Of a stretch of 53,900 nucleotides of DNA, positions 6,603-13,879 are shown piece after piece (position 1 is the first letter of the stretch; every line of letters starts with the position of its first letter). The stretch comes from a virus. The notes under the pieces were generated by a model. It did not search any database. It was not told where the DNA came from and was given only the letters and a program-made list of their open reading frames with translations. Made by a program: the position numbers and the translations under genes. The stretch covers positions 1-53,900 of IMG/VR virus record IMGVR_UViG_3300031841_001674. One strand, given 5' to 3'.

Positions 6603-6853
6603 AAGACAGGGAACCTTTCTATCAGATCATAGAACCCACCAATGAGTTCATCGTCAACCCAAACAATTGGTAAGGGTTTATCACTAACCCAATATTTTGC
6701 GACTTCTTCCGGAGGATTTTTTGCCATTCCAATATCAAACTTTAGAAACTTGTATTCTATTTCTAAAAGTCTACAGTGCATTTCGCAACGTTTTGACCAA
6801 GCACAAATATCCTCACCAAATGGGCCAGTCATGCCAACTATTACAACCATCAA
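6599..6853 (-). CDS. Glutaredoxin-like protein with CxxxC site
   Basis: An 84-residue thioredoxin-fold protein. The first strand is M-V-V-I-V-G, the active-site region is W-S-K-R-C-E-M-H-C (residues 20-28), the cis-proline strand is K-P-L-P-I-V-W-V, and the C-terminal half has I-G-G-F-Y-D-L, a clear glutaredoxin glutathione-site ending. The usual CPYC is replaced by C-E-M-H-C, with three residues between the cysteines. Phage glutaredoxins such as T4 NrdC reduce ribonucleotide reductase. Here the gene overlaps gp47 and gp46 by 4 bases on each side, an odd place for it, and the altered site makes its redox activity uncertain. Confidence 0.75.
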   Translation of the reverse strand: MMVVIVGMTGPFGEDICAWSKRCEMHCRLLEIEYKFLKFDIGMAKNPPEEVAKYWVSDKPLPIVWVDDELIGGFYDLIERFPVL

Positions 6854-7911
6854 GAGATTTCCATAGTTTGCGCTTCTACCATCAAGTCTGTCATTTCTTT
6901 CTTGATACGTTCTTTATCTAAGATAGTTTCAACGTTGTCAACATACTGTGATAGCAAAGTAGATGTATCTTCAACTTCAAGTCCTTCGTCGCTTACCGAC
7001 TCACCAGTAAACTCATTGAAGTCCTCTTGTATTTTAAGATCATAGATATCGCGTTGCTGAATCCTGTCGATGAATCTCTCGAAAGTAAACCCATCGGTCT
7101 TATTAATCACAACAACCTTCACGAACCTCTTGTCCAGTATGGACAAGTCCATCTCGTTGTAATCTTCCTTCTCATCATCATAGCGAATGCGATGGAAAAG
7201 TGTCAGCGGATTACGAACAGGAGTTAGTTCGCGAGTCTCAGTATCAAACACATGAAAGAACTTGTCATCATGTGCATCATTCCAAAAGAACTCCATCTGA
7301 GAACCAAGGTAATGAATGTTGCCTTGATTAGACTTACAGTGATAATGTCCAGAGAGTACCAACTCAAACCTGCGTAGATTATCAGTAGACATACCGTGAG
7401 TACAAGGCACGCCCCGAAGCATATCAAACCCATTCAACTCAAAGTGACCGCCTACAACATCTGCCTTACAGTTTACTAGAAACTCATTTATTTCTTCCTC
7501 ATTGTCTTGGCATATCCAAGGAACCAAAGCAAACTTCAACCCATCATAATCAAGGACAGTTGCTTGTTGTACAATGTTCACCTCGTTCATGTAATGACCG
7601 AGCAGTTCCTTCAATGAGTTGAGTTCGTTGGTATTCTTATAATAGGTGTCATGATTACCAGGAATGATGTCCATCGTAATCTTATCTTTACGCAACCTTT
7701 CAAGAAACACCTTACGATTACTGTTCAGTGCTTTGAAGTTAATGAACCTTCGGTGTTCGTAATAGTCACCAAGGTGCACGATATGTTTGATGTCGTTCTC
7801 TTCCAGATATGGAAAGAACACTTCGTTATAGAAGCGTTCTTGGTAATCTATAAAAATATCTGAAGAGTTCCTGATACCACAATGGGTATCGTTTAGTATG
7901 GCAAACTTCAA
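6850..7911 (-). CDS. 47: gp47 recombination endonuclease subunit (Mre11-like)
   Basis: A 353-residue calcineurin-type phosphoesterase, close in length to T4 gp47 (339). Metal-binding motifs appear in order: D8-x-H10, G-D49, G-N86-H87-D88, H156 in G-G-H-F, and H189-x-H191 in S-G-H-Y-H. This is the Mre11/SbcD nuclease layout. It pairs with gp46, encoded one gene downstream, to process DNA ends in recombination-dependent replication. It lies two bases after gp55, and its stop codon overlaps the glutaredoxin-like start. Confidence 0.97.
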   Translation of the reverse strand: MKFAILNDTHCGIRNSSDIFIDYQERFYNEVFFPYLEENDIKHIVHLGDYYEHRRFINFKALNSNRKVFLERLRKDKITMDIIPGNHDTYYKNTNELNSLKELLGHYMNEVNIVQQATVLDYDGLKFALVPWICQDNEEEINEFLVNCKADVVGGHFELNGFDMLRGVPCTHGMSTDNLRRFELVLSGHYHCKSNQGNIHYLGSQMEFFWNDAHDDKFFHVFDTETRELTPVRNPLTLFHRIRYDDEKEDYNEMDLSILDKRFVKVVVINKTDGFTFERFIDRIQQRDIYDLKIQEDFNEFTGESVSDEGLEVEDTSTLLSQYVDNVETILDKERIKKEMTDLMVEAQTMEIS

Positions 7912-7913
7912 AA

Positions 7914-8510
7914 CTATTCCTCTAGGAATTCTGTGAGGTCTGAGTCAACTTGATATGATTTTTTACGATTAGCGACCTTGGTCACTTTCTTATACTCATC
8001 AACTGCTTTGTCTTTTTCTTTCACGTCATCAATGCGGCGACGAAGATTATCAACAAAGGACTGCACTGCTTTTGCTACTTGCGGATCTTCGTCAGGGTCA
8101 ACCATAAACTCTTCGATGCCTGACTCAGCAAGGAACTTTAGTTTTACGTCTTGTTGTTTCTTTTCTTTCTTGATACGACGAATGAACGCAAACCAAGAGA
8201 TCTGAGTAAAGTATCCGAATGCGTTTGGTTTACCCTTTCTAGTTGCTGCTTCAATGTTGTAGTTCCCCACAGCATTCAAACAGTTTTCAACTGCGTCCAT
8301 CACCATTTCTTCACGATAGGTGTATCGGACAAAGTTTGATTTATGCGAAAGACCTTCAGCAATTTTTAGAAAGCAGCGAGCAATGTAATCGGTAACCATC
8401 GGATCGGGTTGATTCTTTTCCCTCGCCTCTCTAACGGTCTTTACATAATCTACGACTGCTTGTGAAAACTCTTTGTTATTCACATAATGTGGACGTTCGC
8501 TCGGTTTCAT
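7914..8510 (-). CDS. 55: gp55 sigma factor for late transcription
   Basis: A 198-residue protein matching T4 gp55 (185 residues) in order: Y-V-N-N-K-E-F near the N-terminus, an I-A-E-G-L-S-x-x-x-N-F central helix, an A-F-G-Y-F-T-Q-I-S-W-F-A-F region and the basic R-I-K-K-E-K-K helix that corresponds to sigma region 2. T4 gp55 directs host RNA polymerase to TATAAATA late promoters and touches the sliding clamp through its C-terminus; here the tail is D-L-T-E-F-L-E-E, a plausible clamp-binding peptide. The co-activator gp33 is not seen in this window. The gene has its own sigma70-type promoter and starts the gp47-gp46 unit. Confidence 0.95.
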   Translation of the reverse strand: MKPSERPHYVNNKEFSQAVVDYVKTVREAREKNQPDPMVTDYIARCFLKIAEGLSHKSNFVRYTYREEMVMDAVENCLNAVGNYNIEAATRKGKPNAFGYFTQISWFAFIRRIKKEKKQQDVKLKFLAESGIEEFMVDPDEDPQVAKAVQSFVDNLRRRIDDVKEKDKAVDEYKKVTKVANRKKSYQVDSDLTEFLEE

Positions 8511-8538
8511 AATAACTCCAAAAAATACAACAAATAAT

Positions 8539-8567
8539 ATTGTACTCTAAAATGATTGAAATGTCAA
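8539..8567 (-). promoter_or_regulatory. Sigma70-type early promoter of the gp55 operon
   Basis: Minus-strand -35 TTGACA (8567-8562, perfect consensus), 17-base spacer, -10 TACAAT (8544-8539, five of six). The leader to the gp55 ATG at 8510 contains TTTTTTGGAGTT, so the ribosome site is on the transcript. The -35 overlaps the stop codon of the 129-residue gene. It places the late sigma factor under host-type, early control. Confidence 0.72.
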
Positions 8568-8953
8568 TCTTTTGGTTTAAACGTGACTACATTGTTTTCG
8601 AGAGGAGTTTTGGGTACTGGTTCGCCGTTACCCAATGCCTCTTGAATAGTCTTACAAGAAGTTAGATACTGATCTATGAGAGAATCTGCTGGTGTGCAAA
8701 GGCAGACTACTGATATTGGGTTTACTGCGCAATGAGTTTCTAAGTTTTCAGTGTATGCAATAAACGGTTTCATCACATAATAGTTTCTTCCCTCAATAAC
8801 TTCAAGGTCGTCATAATCAAGATCATCCAGTTCGTTAACAGTTACCGCATAGTTCAACGTAAAAGAATTTTCATCTTGCTCAATCATTTGAGCAATGACG
8901 ACGTCCCCTGTATTGAGAAGGAATTGCCCGATAGAAGGTCTACTGATATTCAT
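8564..8953 (-). CDS. Conserved-type hypothetical protein, 129 aa
   Basis: The protein is mostly beta-strand-like with an acidic stretch (residues 40-55). It opens with a short strand-turn pattern (F-L-L-N-T-G-D-V-V-I-A) that is reminiscent of an Sm-like barrel, and ends in a helix with Y-L-T-S and a polar tail. I cannot assign a function. Proteins of this size and pattern occur beside uvsW and gp55 in other marine T4-like phages as far as I recall, but I cannot check. The start overlaps the UvsW stop codon by 4 bases, so it is made with the helicase. The gp55 promoter begins at its stop codon. Confidence 0.7.
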   Translation of the reverse strand: MNISRPSIGQFLLNTGDVVIAQMIEQDENSFTLNYAVTVNELDDLDYDDLEVIEGRNYYVMKPFIAYTENLETHCAVNPISVVCLCTPADSLIDQYLTSCKTIQEALGNGEPVPKTPLENNVVTFKPKD

Positions 8954-10413
8954 ATATGCACCTTGTGTAGTTCAAAGTCAAACTTCTCTCTATTGTAGAT
9001 CTTGATCCGCTCGCCTGAGTGATTCAAAGTGAAGTTCTTTTTCGACTGCCATTGTAAGTCGTCGCAGAGATCATAGAGTTTTGTGTCTTGACCATTGTCT
9101 GCTTTTCTAAGTCCTCTACCGATTGACTGTAGAACTTTGACTTGTGATTTAGATGGACTTGCAAAAATAATGTTATGGAGGTTCCTAATGTTAATACCAG
9201 TAGAAAAAGTGCCAAGACTTGCAACGATGATAGCATTTTTTGATCCCTCTACGATTCCCCGTATTGATTCTCTATCCGAAACGTCAGTACCGCCATGTAC
9301 ATAGAAAACACTGTCAAACTTTTCTTTTATTAACTTATGGAGCACTTCACCATGCTTCTCAACAAACTGAAAGAGAACTAGAGTGTTGCCTGTTTGAGTC
9401 AATGCGAGATTGCGTATCAAATTGTTTCTAGGTTCATATCCAACAAGGAAGTCCACTTCTTCCTGATAAGTTCTCCCTACATTCATTCTACGCAGTTCTT
9501 TCGGATAGTCAAGAACTAATACATCTATTTTTAGTTTAGCGAGAGTGCCCTGATCTTGTAGGTCGCGAGTGAAGGTCACTCTCTTGGTTGGTCCGAATAA
9601 TCCCTCAAGCACAAGTTTATTCACCTGAGTTCCGTCGAGCGTTCCTGTTGTACCAAACCTATAATCTGCCTCGAGGCATTTATTCATCAGGGTTGTTAAT
9701 GACTTCGCCTTAAATAAGTGACACTCGTCGCCAAACACACAACCGAACTGCTCGAACCATTCTTTGCCCAAGCGATAGACTGACTGCCAAGTTGTGATGA
9801 CTACCCTCTTGTCAGTCTTTTTATCTTTGCCTGAGTATATGATATGACATTCCTCAGGAGAGTCGAATCCATAGTCCTCAAAGTCCTTGTACATCTGCTC
9901 AACCAACGATGTTGTTGGCACGACTATTAGTACCGACTTCTCATGTTGATCAAGATACCAACGCATTAGGTTATAGATTATGAACGACTTACCAGAACCT
10001 GTCGGTGACAGCAAGAGGCAGCGTTTGCGTTCTATACCGTGTACGATAGCATCATACTGATAGTCGCGAGGAGCGAAAGGCATTCCCCACATTGCTTGAG
10101 AAGCAACTAACTTCTGATGATCCACCTTGTTAGTTGCATTGGGTAGACCGTAGGGACTGTCCTTCAACTGTATATGGTAGTGACGATCTGCTGCGAACCT
10201 ACAAAGTTTCGTATACAATCCAACGTTGAGTTCACAAGTCAGCGAGTTGAACAAACGAATCTTACCGTCCCACTGTCTGCGCCGCACAGCAGGCATAAAC
10301 TTAGCACCAGGAACGTTGAATGAAAAATACTCACTCAGCTCGTGCCGAACTCCTGGTTCGCAGAGAACTGCCATCATAGAATGGTTCTGCATTTGAAGAG
10401 TGAGTGTTGCCAC
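8950..10413 (-). CDS. uvsW: UvsW recombination helicase
   Basis: A 487-residue superfamily 2 helicase, the length of T4 UvsW (about 500). The N-terminal domain (1-110) is followed by an R-D-Y-Q Q-motif, Walker A S-P-T-G-S-G-K-S at 136-143, DECH box at 229-232, G-T-T-G-T-L motif III, and a C-terminal RecA-like domain with a Q-S-I-G-R-G-L-R-K motif VI. In T4 it unwinds R-loops, regresses forks and shuts off early origin replication late in infection. The start is a GTG at 10413 sharing a base with the previous stop codon (TAGTG); the next in-frame ATG, seven codons on, has no better ribosome site. Confidence 0.96.
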   Translation of the reverse strand: MATLTLQMQNHSMMAVLCEPGVRHELSEYFSFNVPGAKFMPAVRRRQWDGKIRLFNSLTCELNVGLYTKLCRFAADRHYHIQLKDSPYGLPNATNKVDHQKLVASQAMWGMPFAPRDYQYDAIVHGIERKRCLLLSPTGSGKSFIIYNLMRWYLDQHEKSVLIVVPTTSLVEQMYKDFEDYGFDSPEECHIIYSGKDKKTDKRVVITTWQSVYRLGKEWFEQFGCVFGDECHLFKAKSLTTLMNKCLEADYRFGTTGTLDGTQVNKLVLEGLFGPTKRVTFTRDLQDQGTLAKLKIDVLVLDYPKELRRMNVGRTYQEEVDFLVGYEPRNNLIRNLALTQTGNTLVLFQFVEKHGEVLHKLIKEKFDSVFYVHGGTDVSDRESIRGIVEGSKNAIIVASLGTFSTGINIRNLHNIIFASPSKSQVKVLQSIGRGLRKADNGQDTKLYDLCDDLQWQSKKNFTLNHSGERIKIYNREKFDFELHKVHI

Positions 10414-10592
10414 TAGATACCGTAGATGTCTTTTCTAAAATCTTCACTTTTACCAAACTGCGCTGCTGCTTCTTCTTTCGCTTTCGCTAGAACGATAGGC
10501 GAGTTTGGCTTACGTTTCGCTCGATAAGAACCATGCGAACTTAACTTTGCTCTCTTTCTAACTTTCAGACTGACTTTCATCGTCTTCGACAT
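10413..10592 (-). CDS. Small basic hypothetical protein, 59 aa
   Basis: A short, strongly basic protein (many Lys and Arg in the first 35 residues, then an Ala/Lys/Glu helix). No domain recognised. The frame opens at 10610, but the ATG at 10592 has GGAAG upstream and is preferred; an ATG at 10580 is a further option. It overlaps the end of the DUF2452 gene and its stop codon shares a base with the UvsW start, so it is translationally coupled between them. The basic character suits a nucleic-acid-binding or accessory protein of the UvsW/UvsY recombination set, which is inference only. Confidence 0.6.
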   Translation of the reverse strand: MSKTMKVSLKVRKRAKLSSHGSYRAKRKPNSPIVLAKAKEEAAAQFGKSEDFRKDIYGI

Positions 10593-10938
10593 ATCGCTTC
10601 CACACTCCATCTGTTGTCAATTTAAAACATGCTATAAAAAAATCAGGGCGAGTGTTACTCGTCCATTCTTCAGGGGCAATCATACTCATAACATCTTGCC
10701 CTTTATTATTGTACAGATAATACTTCTTCCCAATGATGGGAGTAACGCCGATAGCAGCATTCTCCACACGTGTAGTATCTTGTACCAGTTTCACAAGAGC
10801 ATCATACTCCTCTTGTAACTTTTCTATCCTGCCTTCTATATATTGGTTTCCCTTCAGTGGGTTGCCATGGTCAACGATAGCAGGAAAAGAAGGTGTCGTA
10901 CCATAAGCGAGCAGAGATTTTTTATCCCCCTGACTCAA
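10558..10938 (-). CDS. DUF2452 (C1orf50-like) protein
   Basis: A 126-residue protein that fits the DUF2452 family, otherwise known from human C1orf50 and other eukaryotic and phage proteins. The diagnostic part is residues 65-115: I-G-K-K-Y-Y-L-Y, then M-S-M-I-A-P-E-E-W, then F-F-I-A-C-F-K-L-T-x-D-G-x-W. The family has no established biochemical role. An N-terminal helix (I-E-K-L-Q-E-E-Y-D-A-L) is also typical. The gene overlaps uvsY by 17 bases. No ATG exists near the start; the frame opens with TTG at 10938 just after AAGG, so the exact N-terminus is uncertain. Confidence 0.8.
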   Translation of the reverse strand: MSQGDKKSLLAYGTTPSFPAIVDHGNPLKGNQYIEGRIEKLQEEYDALVKLVQDTTRVENAAIGVTPIIGKKYYLYNNKGQDVMSMIAPEEWTSNTRPDFFIACFKLTTDGVWKRYVEDDESQSES

Positions 10939-11362
10939 ACCTTCGTACCTCTATGATATTTCGAATGTGTTGATGACGCCACTTTATACCCTCTACCATT
11001 TCCTTCAACGCATCAACCATTGCTTTATAGTAAGCAATCTTTTGCTCGCTCTGCTGTATCTCTTTATCACTGTCATAATAATAACTGAGATCGCCTTTCA
11101 TAATCTTCAAACCATCGAAAGGATCATGTTCCCACCCAAGCGAGTTTATTTCTTCTTGAGACAGTTTTCCGTTATACCAAAGGAACTTATTCTTCAACAA
11201 CACTTGTTGATTCGATTCCGCTCTCTTCAATAGAAGTTTCGCTTGGGTCAAATAACCCAGATACTTTGCGTGTAGTTTTGGTGTGTCACGAGAACAATCA
11301 TCTAACTTATGGGATATCTCACAATCTTGCGACCATTGCGCAAGAATATCATCAAGATTCAT
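10922..11362 (-). CDS. uvsY: UvsY recombination mediator
   Basis: A 146-residue protein, near T4 UvsY (137). Recognisable features are an acidic helical N-terminus (M-N-L-D-D-I-L-A-Q-W), D-T-P-K-L-H-A-K-Y, a Leu/Lys helix, then D-P-F-D-G-L-K, a Y-Y-Y-D-S-D turn and a long C-terminal helix ending in K-W-R-H-Q-H-I. UvsY loads the UvsX recombinase on gp32-coated single-stranded DNA. UvsX itself is not in this window, but UvsW is two genes downstream, so this is the recombination cluster. The ATG at 11362 follows the tube-like gene by only three bases. Confidence 0.92.
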   Translation of the reverse strand: MNLDDILAQWSQDCEISHKLDDCSRDTPKLHAKYLGYLTQAKLLLKRAESNQQVLLKNKFLWYNGKLSQEEINSLGWEHDPFDGLKIMKGDLSYYYDSDKEIQQSEQKIAYYKAMVDALKEMVEGIKWRHQHIRNIIEVRRFESGG

Positions 11363-11365
11363 ACT

Positions 11366-11878
11366 TTACTCTATTTCAAAATAACTAAACCTGAAACTCG
11401 CTGGGAAACTGACATACTCAACTCCTTGGTTCTGCGCCTCAAACTGAATGTCGCCGATAGCAACTGGGATACAGTCTCTATACTTAAACAGTTTGTTTTT
11501 ATTGTTCGCGCTGTTGAGTGCAGTGATTACTATGTCAGCATATGTTGGTGTAGTGCTACTTGATCCACCAAAGTCATTTCTCTTGGCGATCTGTTCATTG
11601 TTAACCAACCTTAACATCCAATCATACAACTCAGTGTAGGAGTTTAAATCCTCATCTAACAACACGTTCATCGTCAGTTCGCCGTACTGCATTTGGTTTC
11701 CTGGCATAGGAACACCTGCTATACGTTGGTATGGTGTTTCAGCTGCTGGGTTTGATGCTCCAGGATGATTGATAGATTGTACGAAAAACTCAAGATTCGC
11801 ATAATTCTGACGATCAATGATGACCCGAAACCCAGTCGGTTGAAAAAGGTTGATGTTGGTTGTTAAATTGTTGGACAT
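11366..11878 (-). CDS. Tail-tube/baseplate-tube-like structural protein (gp19/gp54 type)
   Basis: A 170-residue, beta-rich protein. It starts with an N-L-F-Q-P-T-G-F strand, has F-F-V-Q-S-I-N-H-P-G and a P-Y-Q-R-I-A-G-V-P-M-P-G-N segment resembling the small tube-fold proteins (gp19 and the tube initiator gp54), and ends in strands S-F-R-F-S-Y-F. The frame could open at a GTG six bases earlier, but the ATG at 11878 has AGGGAAAG upstream and is chosen. A late-type box (CTAAATAG) stands 34 bases upstream, which fits a virion protein sitting at the head of the recombination genes. Identification as a tube initiator is by fold impression, not by a clear motif. Confidence 0.6.
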   Translation of the reverse strand: MSNNLTTNINLFQPTGFRVIIDRQNYANLEFFVQSINHPGASNPAAETPYQRIAGVPMPGNQMQYGELTMNVLLDEDLNSYTELYDWMLRLVNNEQIAKRNDFGGSSSTTPTYADIVITALNSANNKNKLFKYRDCIPVAIGDIQFEAQNQGVEYVSFPASFRFSYFEIE

Positions 11879-11911
11879 GTACACTTTCCCTATTGAAAGG
11901 TCTATTCTATA

Positions 11912-11919
11912 CTATTTAG
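11912..11919 (-). promoter_or_regulatory. Variant late promoter box CTAAATAG
   Basis: CTAAATAG on the minus strand, 34 bases upstream of the tube-like gene and after the terminator at 11941. The same variant stands before the 1,229-residue fibre gene (30461). It differs from TATAAATA at the first two positions and the last, so its use by gp55 polymerase is plausible but unproven. Confidence 0.4.
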
Positions 11920-11940
11920 GCATAAAAGTCAATAGGGTAT

Positions 11941-11964
11941 AAAAAATGCCCCAAAAGGGGCATT
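11941..11964 (-). terminator. Rho-independent terminator after the secreted-protein gene
   Basis: On the minus strand an 8-bp stem AATGCCCC / GGGGCATT with a TTTT loop is followed directly by T6. It lies 19 bases after the secreted-protein stop codon and before the CTAAATAG box, closing that one-gene unit. Confidence 0.85.
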
Positions 11965-11982
11965 CTCTCTCAAGATAAAAGT

Positions 11983-12378
11983 TTATCCTGCTGGACATAC
12001 TGATGCGTCGTCAGATGCATCAAACTTCTCGTCACCGCAACCATAAGTACGGTCGTTGTTCGTGTCACAAGCACGTTCCCATGCCTGATCAGCAAACGAG
12101 TAACCAAACTCATAGAGCACATGTGCTTTACACCACTCGTGCGAACCAACAGGGTTGGGGTTAGGAGTTGGTTCTGGGCGATCTACCTTCTCAGTTGGCC
12201 ACTGCTTTTTAAACTGCACTGACTTTGAGTATGGGTGATAAGACCAAAGGTTTGGTTGCTTAGAAACGAAAATGTATTCGTCGTCAGCAACAGTGTAGAC
12301 ATCACCGTTATCATAAGTGATGGTATGAGCGTGTGCCAAGATGGGCAGGCACAATAAGAAAAGAATAATATTTTTCAT
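11983..12378 (-). CDS. Small secreted protein with signal peptide
   Basis: The frame opens further upstream, but the ATG at 12378 is chosen because TTGGAG lies five bases before it and the product then starts with a classic signal peptide: M-K-N, an I-I-L-F-L-L-C-L-P-I-L hydrophobic core, and an A-H-A cleavage site after residue 17. The mature part is about 114 residues with a Pro-rich linker (P-E-P-T-P-N-P-N-P), a Trp/Cys region and an acidic D-T-N-N-D-R stretch that looks like a calcium-loop. Four Cys remain in the mature part, suggesting disulfides in the periplasm or outside. It is a one-gene unit behind gp23 with its own late-type box, structured leader and terminator, so it looks like a late moron. 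Function unknown. Confidence 0.75.
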   Translation of the reverse strand: MKNIILFLLCLPILAHAHTITYDNGDVYTVADDEYIFVSKQPNLWSYHPYSKSVQFKKQWPTEKVDRPEPTPNPNPVGSHEWCKAHVLYEFGYSFADQAWERACDTNNDRTYGCGDEKFDASDDASVCPAG

Positions 12379-12390
12379 ATCATCTCCAAG

Positions 12391-12424
12391 TTTGTTTCGA
12401 AACAAAATGCAACCTCATGTTGCA
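12391..12424 (-). promoter_or_regulatory. Structured leader: 16-bp palindrome and small hairpin
   Basis: TTTGTTTCGAAACAAA (12391-12406) is a perfect 16-base palindrome just before the ribosome site of the secreted-protein gene. Next to it TGCAAC and GTTGCA (12408-12424) form a 6-bp stem with a 5-base loop. Both would fold in the transcript from the box at 12429. They may protect the message, control translation, or the palindrome may be a DNA operator. Confidence 0.5.
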
Positions 12425-12428
12425 GTAT

Positions 12429-12436
12429 TACTTATA
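12429..12436 (-). promoter_or_regulatory. Late promoter variant TATAAGTA
   Basis: TATAAGTA on the minus strand differs from the T4 late box by one base. It follows the gp23 terminator and stands about 50 bases before the secreted-protein start. The same variant occurs after gp19 (17937), again behind or beside a hairpin. Confidence 0.5.
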
Positions 12437-12441
12437 CAAAT

Positions 12442-12465
12442 AAAAAAGGGGGACCGAAGTCCCCC
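12442..12465 (-). terminator. Strong UUCG-loop terminator after gp23
   Basis: Minus strand: GGGGGAC, TTCG loop, GTCCCCC, then T6. A GC stem with a UUCG tetraloop and a U-run is a near-ideal intrinsic terminator. It lies 46 bases past the gp23 stop codon and ends the head-gene transcript. Confidence 0.92.
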
Positions 12466-12510
12466 CACACAAATACCGATTTTTATTATTATTGTTCGGT
12501 ATACCGTATC

Positions 12511-13851
12511 TTAGGCAGAAACCATCAGGTTGTCTACACGGAAGATGCGGTAGTATTGGTTGGTCTTAGCAGAAGCGAGACCATCAGCAGGTGAGTTACC
12601 TACGAATGGGTTAGACGCCATGCCATAACGAGTCTTAAACCCGATACGTGGCTGGAAGTCGTTCTCGCCGACAGCGCGAACCATCTGGAGTGGTACATAT
12701 GGGCAGTAGAATACACCTGCGTCATATGGGTTAGTGCCCTTGTAACCAACAGTTACATAGTCAGCAACCGCATATGGGTCGATGTAGATGCGCATACGAC
12801 CGTTCAGAACACCAGCAAAAGTGTTACCAGTGTCGTCAACTTCCAGAGAAGTGCTCAGAGCAGGAGCGTAGTCAAGCATACCAGAAGCAGCGAGAGCAGT
12901 AGCAACATCAGAAGATACGATTGCTACGTTACCCTTACCACGACGAGTTTCTTTAGCGATAGTGTTCGCTTCACGATCCAGTTGAACCAGCAGACCCTTG
13001 AACTTCTCAACAGACCAACGACCATCAGCGTCCGTAGACAGGTCGAAGATACCGTTGGTAGCAGTGTTAGCAGTCAGTGCACCAGTCTTCGCTTGGCTGT
13101 TGATAGTACGGATAACTTCGCGGTTGATTTCAGCAAGGATTTCTACTGAAAGGATGTTAGCGAGTTCCGCTTCAGCGTCAAGACCGTGGATTGCTTTCAG
13201 GTCTTGAGCGAGTTCGATGGTGTACTCTGCCTTCAGCGCACGTGACTTAGCAGTTACAGTCGCCTTCTCGATGGTGAAACCCATCTCGTTGAAGTCAGAA
13301 ACACCGCCAGTGCCGAGTGCTTCAGCGTCAGCAGTTGGCATACCGCCACCAATGCTTGGACCAGAGCGGTCGTCATTGATAGTGCTGTCGCCGTTTGAGT
13401 CAGTTACACCGTCAAGACCAGAAGGACCAGCAGTGTGAGTCGTAGAAGAGTCACCAGAGTATGGTACAACTGCTTCGTTGAACAATGCTTCTTGATCTAC
13501 AGTAGTGCCAGAAGCTGCTGACTTGTAGCGAGACTTCATAGCGAAGATCAGACCAGTAGGACCAGACATTGGTTGAACACCACATACGTCGTATGCCATC
13601 AGGTTAGGCATAGCGCGACGAACGAGCGAGATCAATACTGGGTTCCAGTTGTCAGCACTTGAAGTATTGTTAGCAGCAGCAGCTTCGTTCAAGAAAGATG
13701 ACTGAGCACCTTCAGCGCGCATTGCTGCTTCTTGGTTTTCAAGAATAGCAGCAGTTACTTTGCGACGATAAGCATCTTTGATGTCGCCTGCTGATTCTTC
13801 GTTAAGTACTGGTGCCCACTTCTGCACCAGTGATTCGTAGTTCAAATCCAT
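12511..13851 (-). CDS. 23: gp23 major capsid protein
   Basis: A 446-residue T4-type major head protein (T4: 521). The N-terminal 56 residues form a helical scaffold-binding segment (Y-E-S-L-V-Q-K-W-A-P-V-L) ending in L-N-E56/A57, which matches the gp21 cleavage rule (hydrophobic-x-Glu). The mature part starts A-A-A-A-N-N-T and has the S-L-V-R-R-A-M-P and G-V-Q-P-M-S-G-P-T-G conserved regions. It forms the head shell. The ATG at 13851 has AAGGAG upstream. No TATAAATA box is found just before it, so it is probably read with gp22-gp21; a strong terminator follows. Confidence 0.97.
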   Translation of the reverse strand: MDLNYESLVQKWAPVLNEESAGDIKDAYRRKVTAAILENQEAAMRAEGAQSSFLNEAAAANNTSSADNWNPVLISLVRRAMPNLMAYDVCGVQPMSGPTGLIFAMKSRYKSAASGTTVDQEALFNEAVVPYSGDSSTTHTAGPSGLDGVTDSNGDSTINDDRSGPSIGGGMPTADAEALGTGGVSDFNEMGFTIEKATVTAKSRALKAEYTIELAQDLKAIHGLDAEAELANILSVEILAEINREVIRTINSQAKTGALTANTATNGIFDLSTDADGRWSVEKFKGLLVQLDREANTIAKETRRGKGNVAIVSSDVATALAASGMLDYAPALSTSLEVDDTGNTFAGVLNGRMRIYIDPYAVADYVTVGYKGTNPYDAGVFYCPYVPLQMVRAVGENDFQPRIGFKTRYGMASNPFVGNSPADGLASAKTNQYYRIFRVDNLMVSA

Positions 13852-13879
13852 TTTTATTTCTCCTTATGGGTAATATGGA

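Noticed and set aside
4884-7911. Reading gp46/gp47 as a host SbcCD pair or an anti-phage defence nuclease
   Set aside because: Length, synteny with gp55 and UvsW/UvsY and the T4-type sequence show they are the phage's own recombination nuclease.
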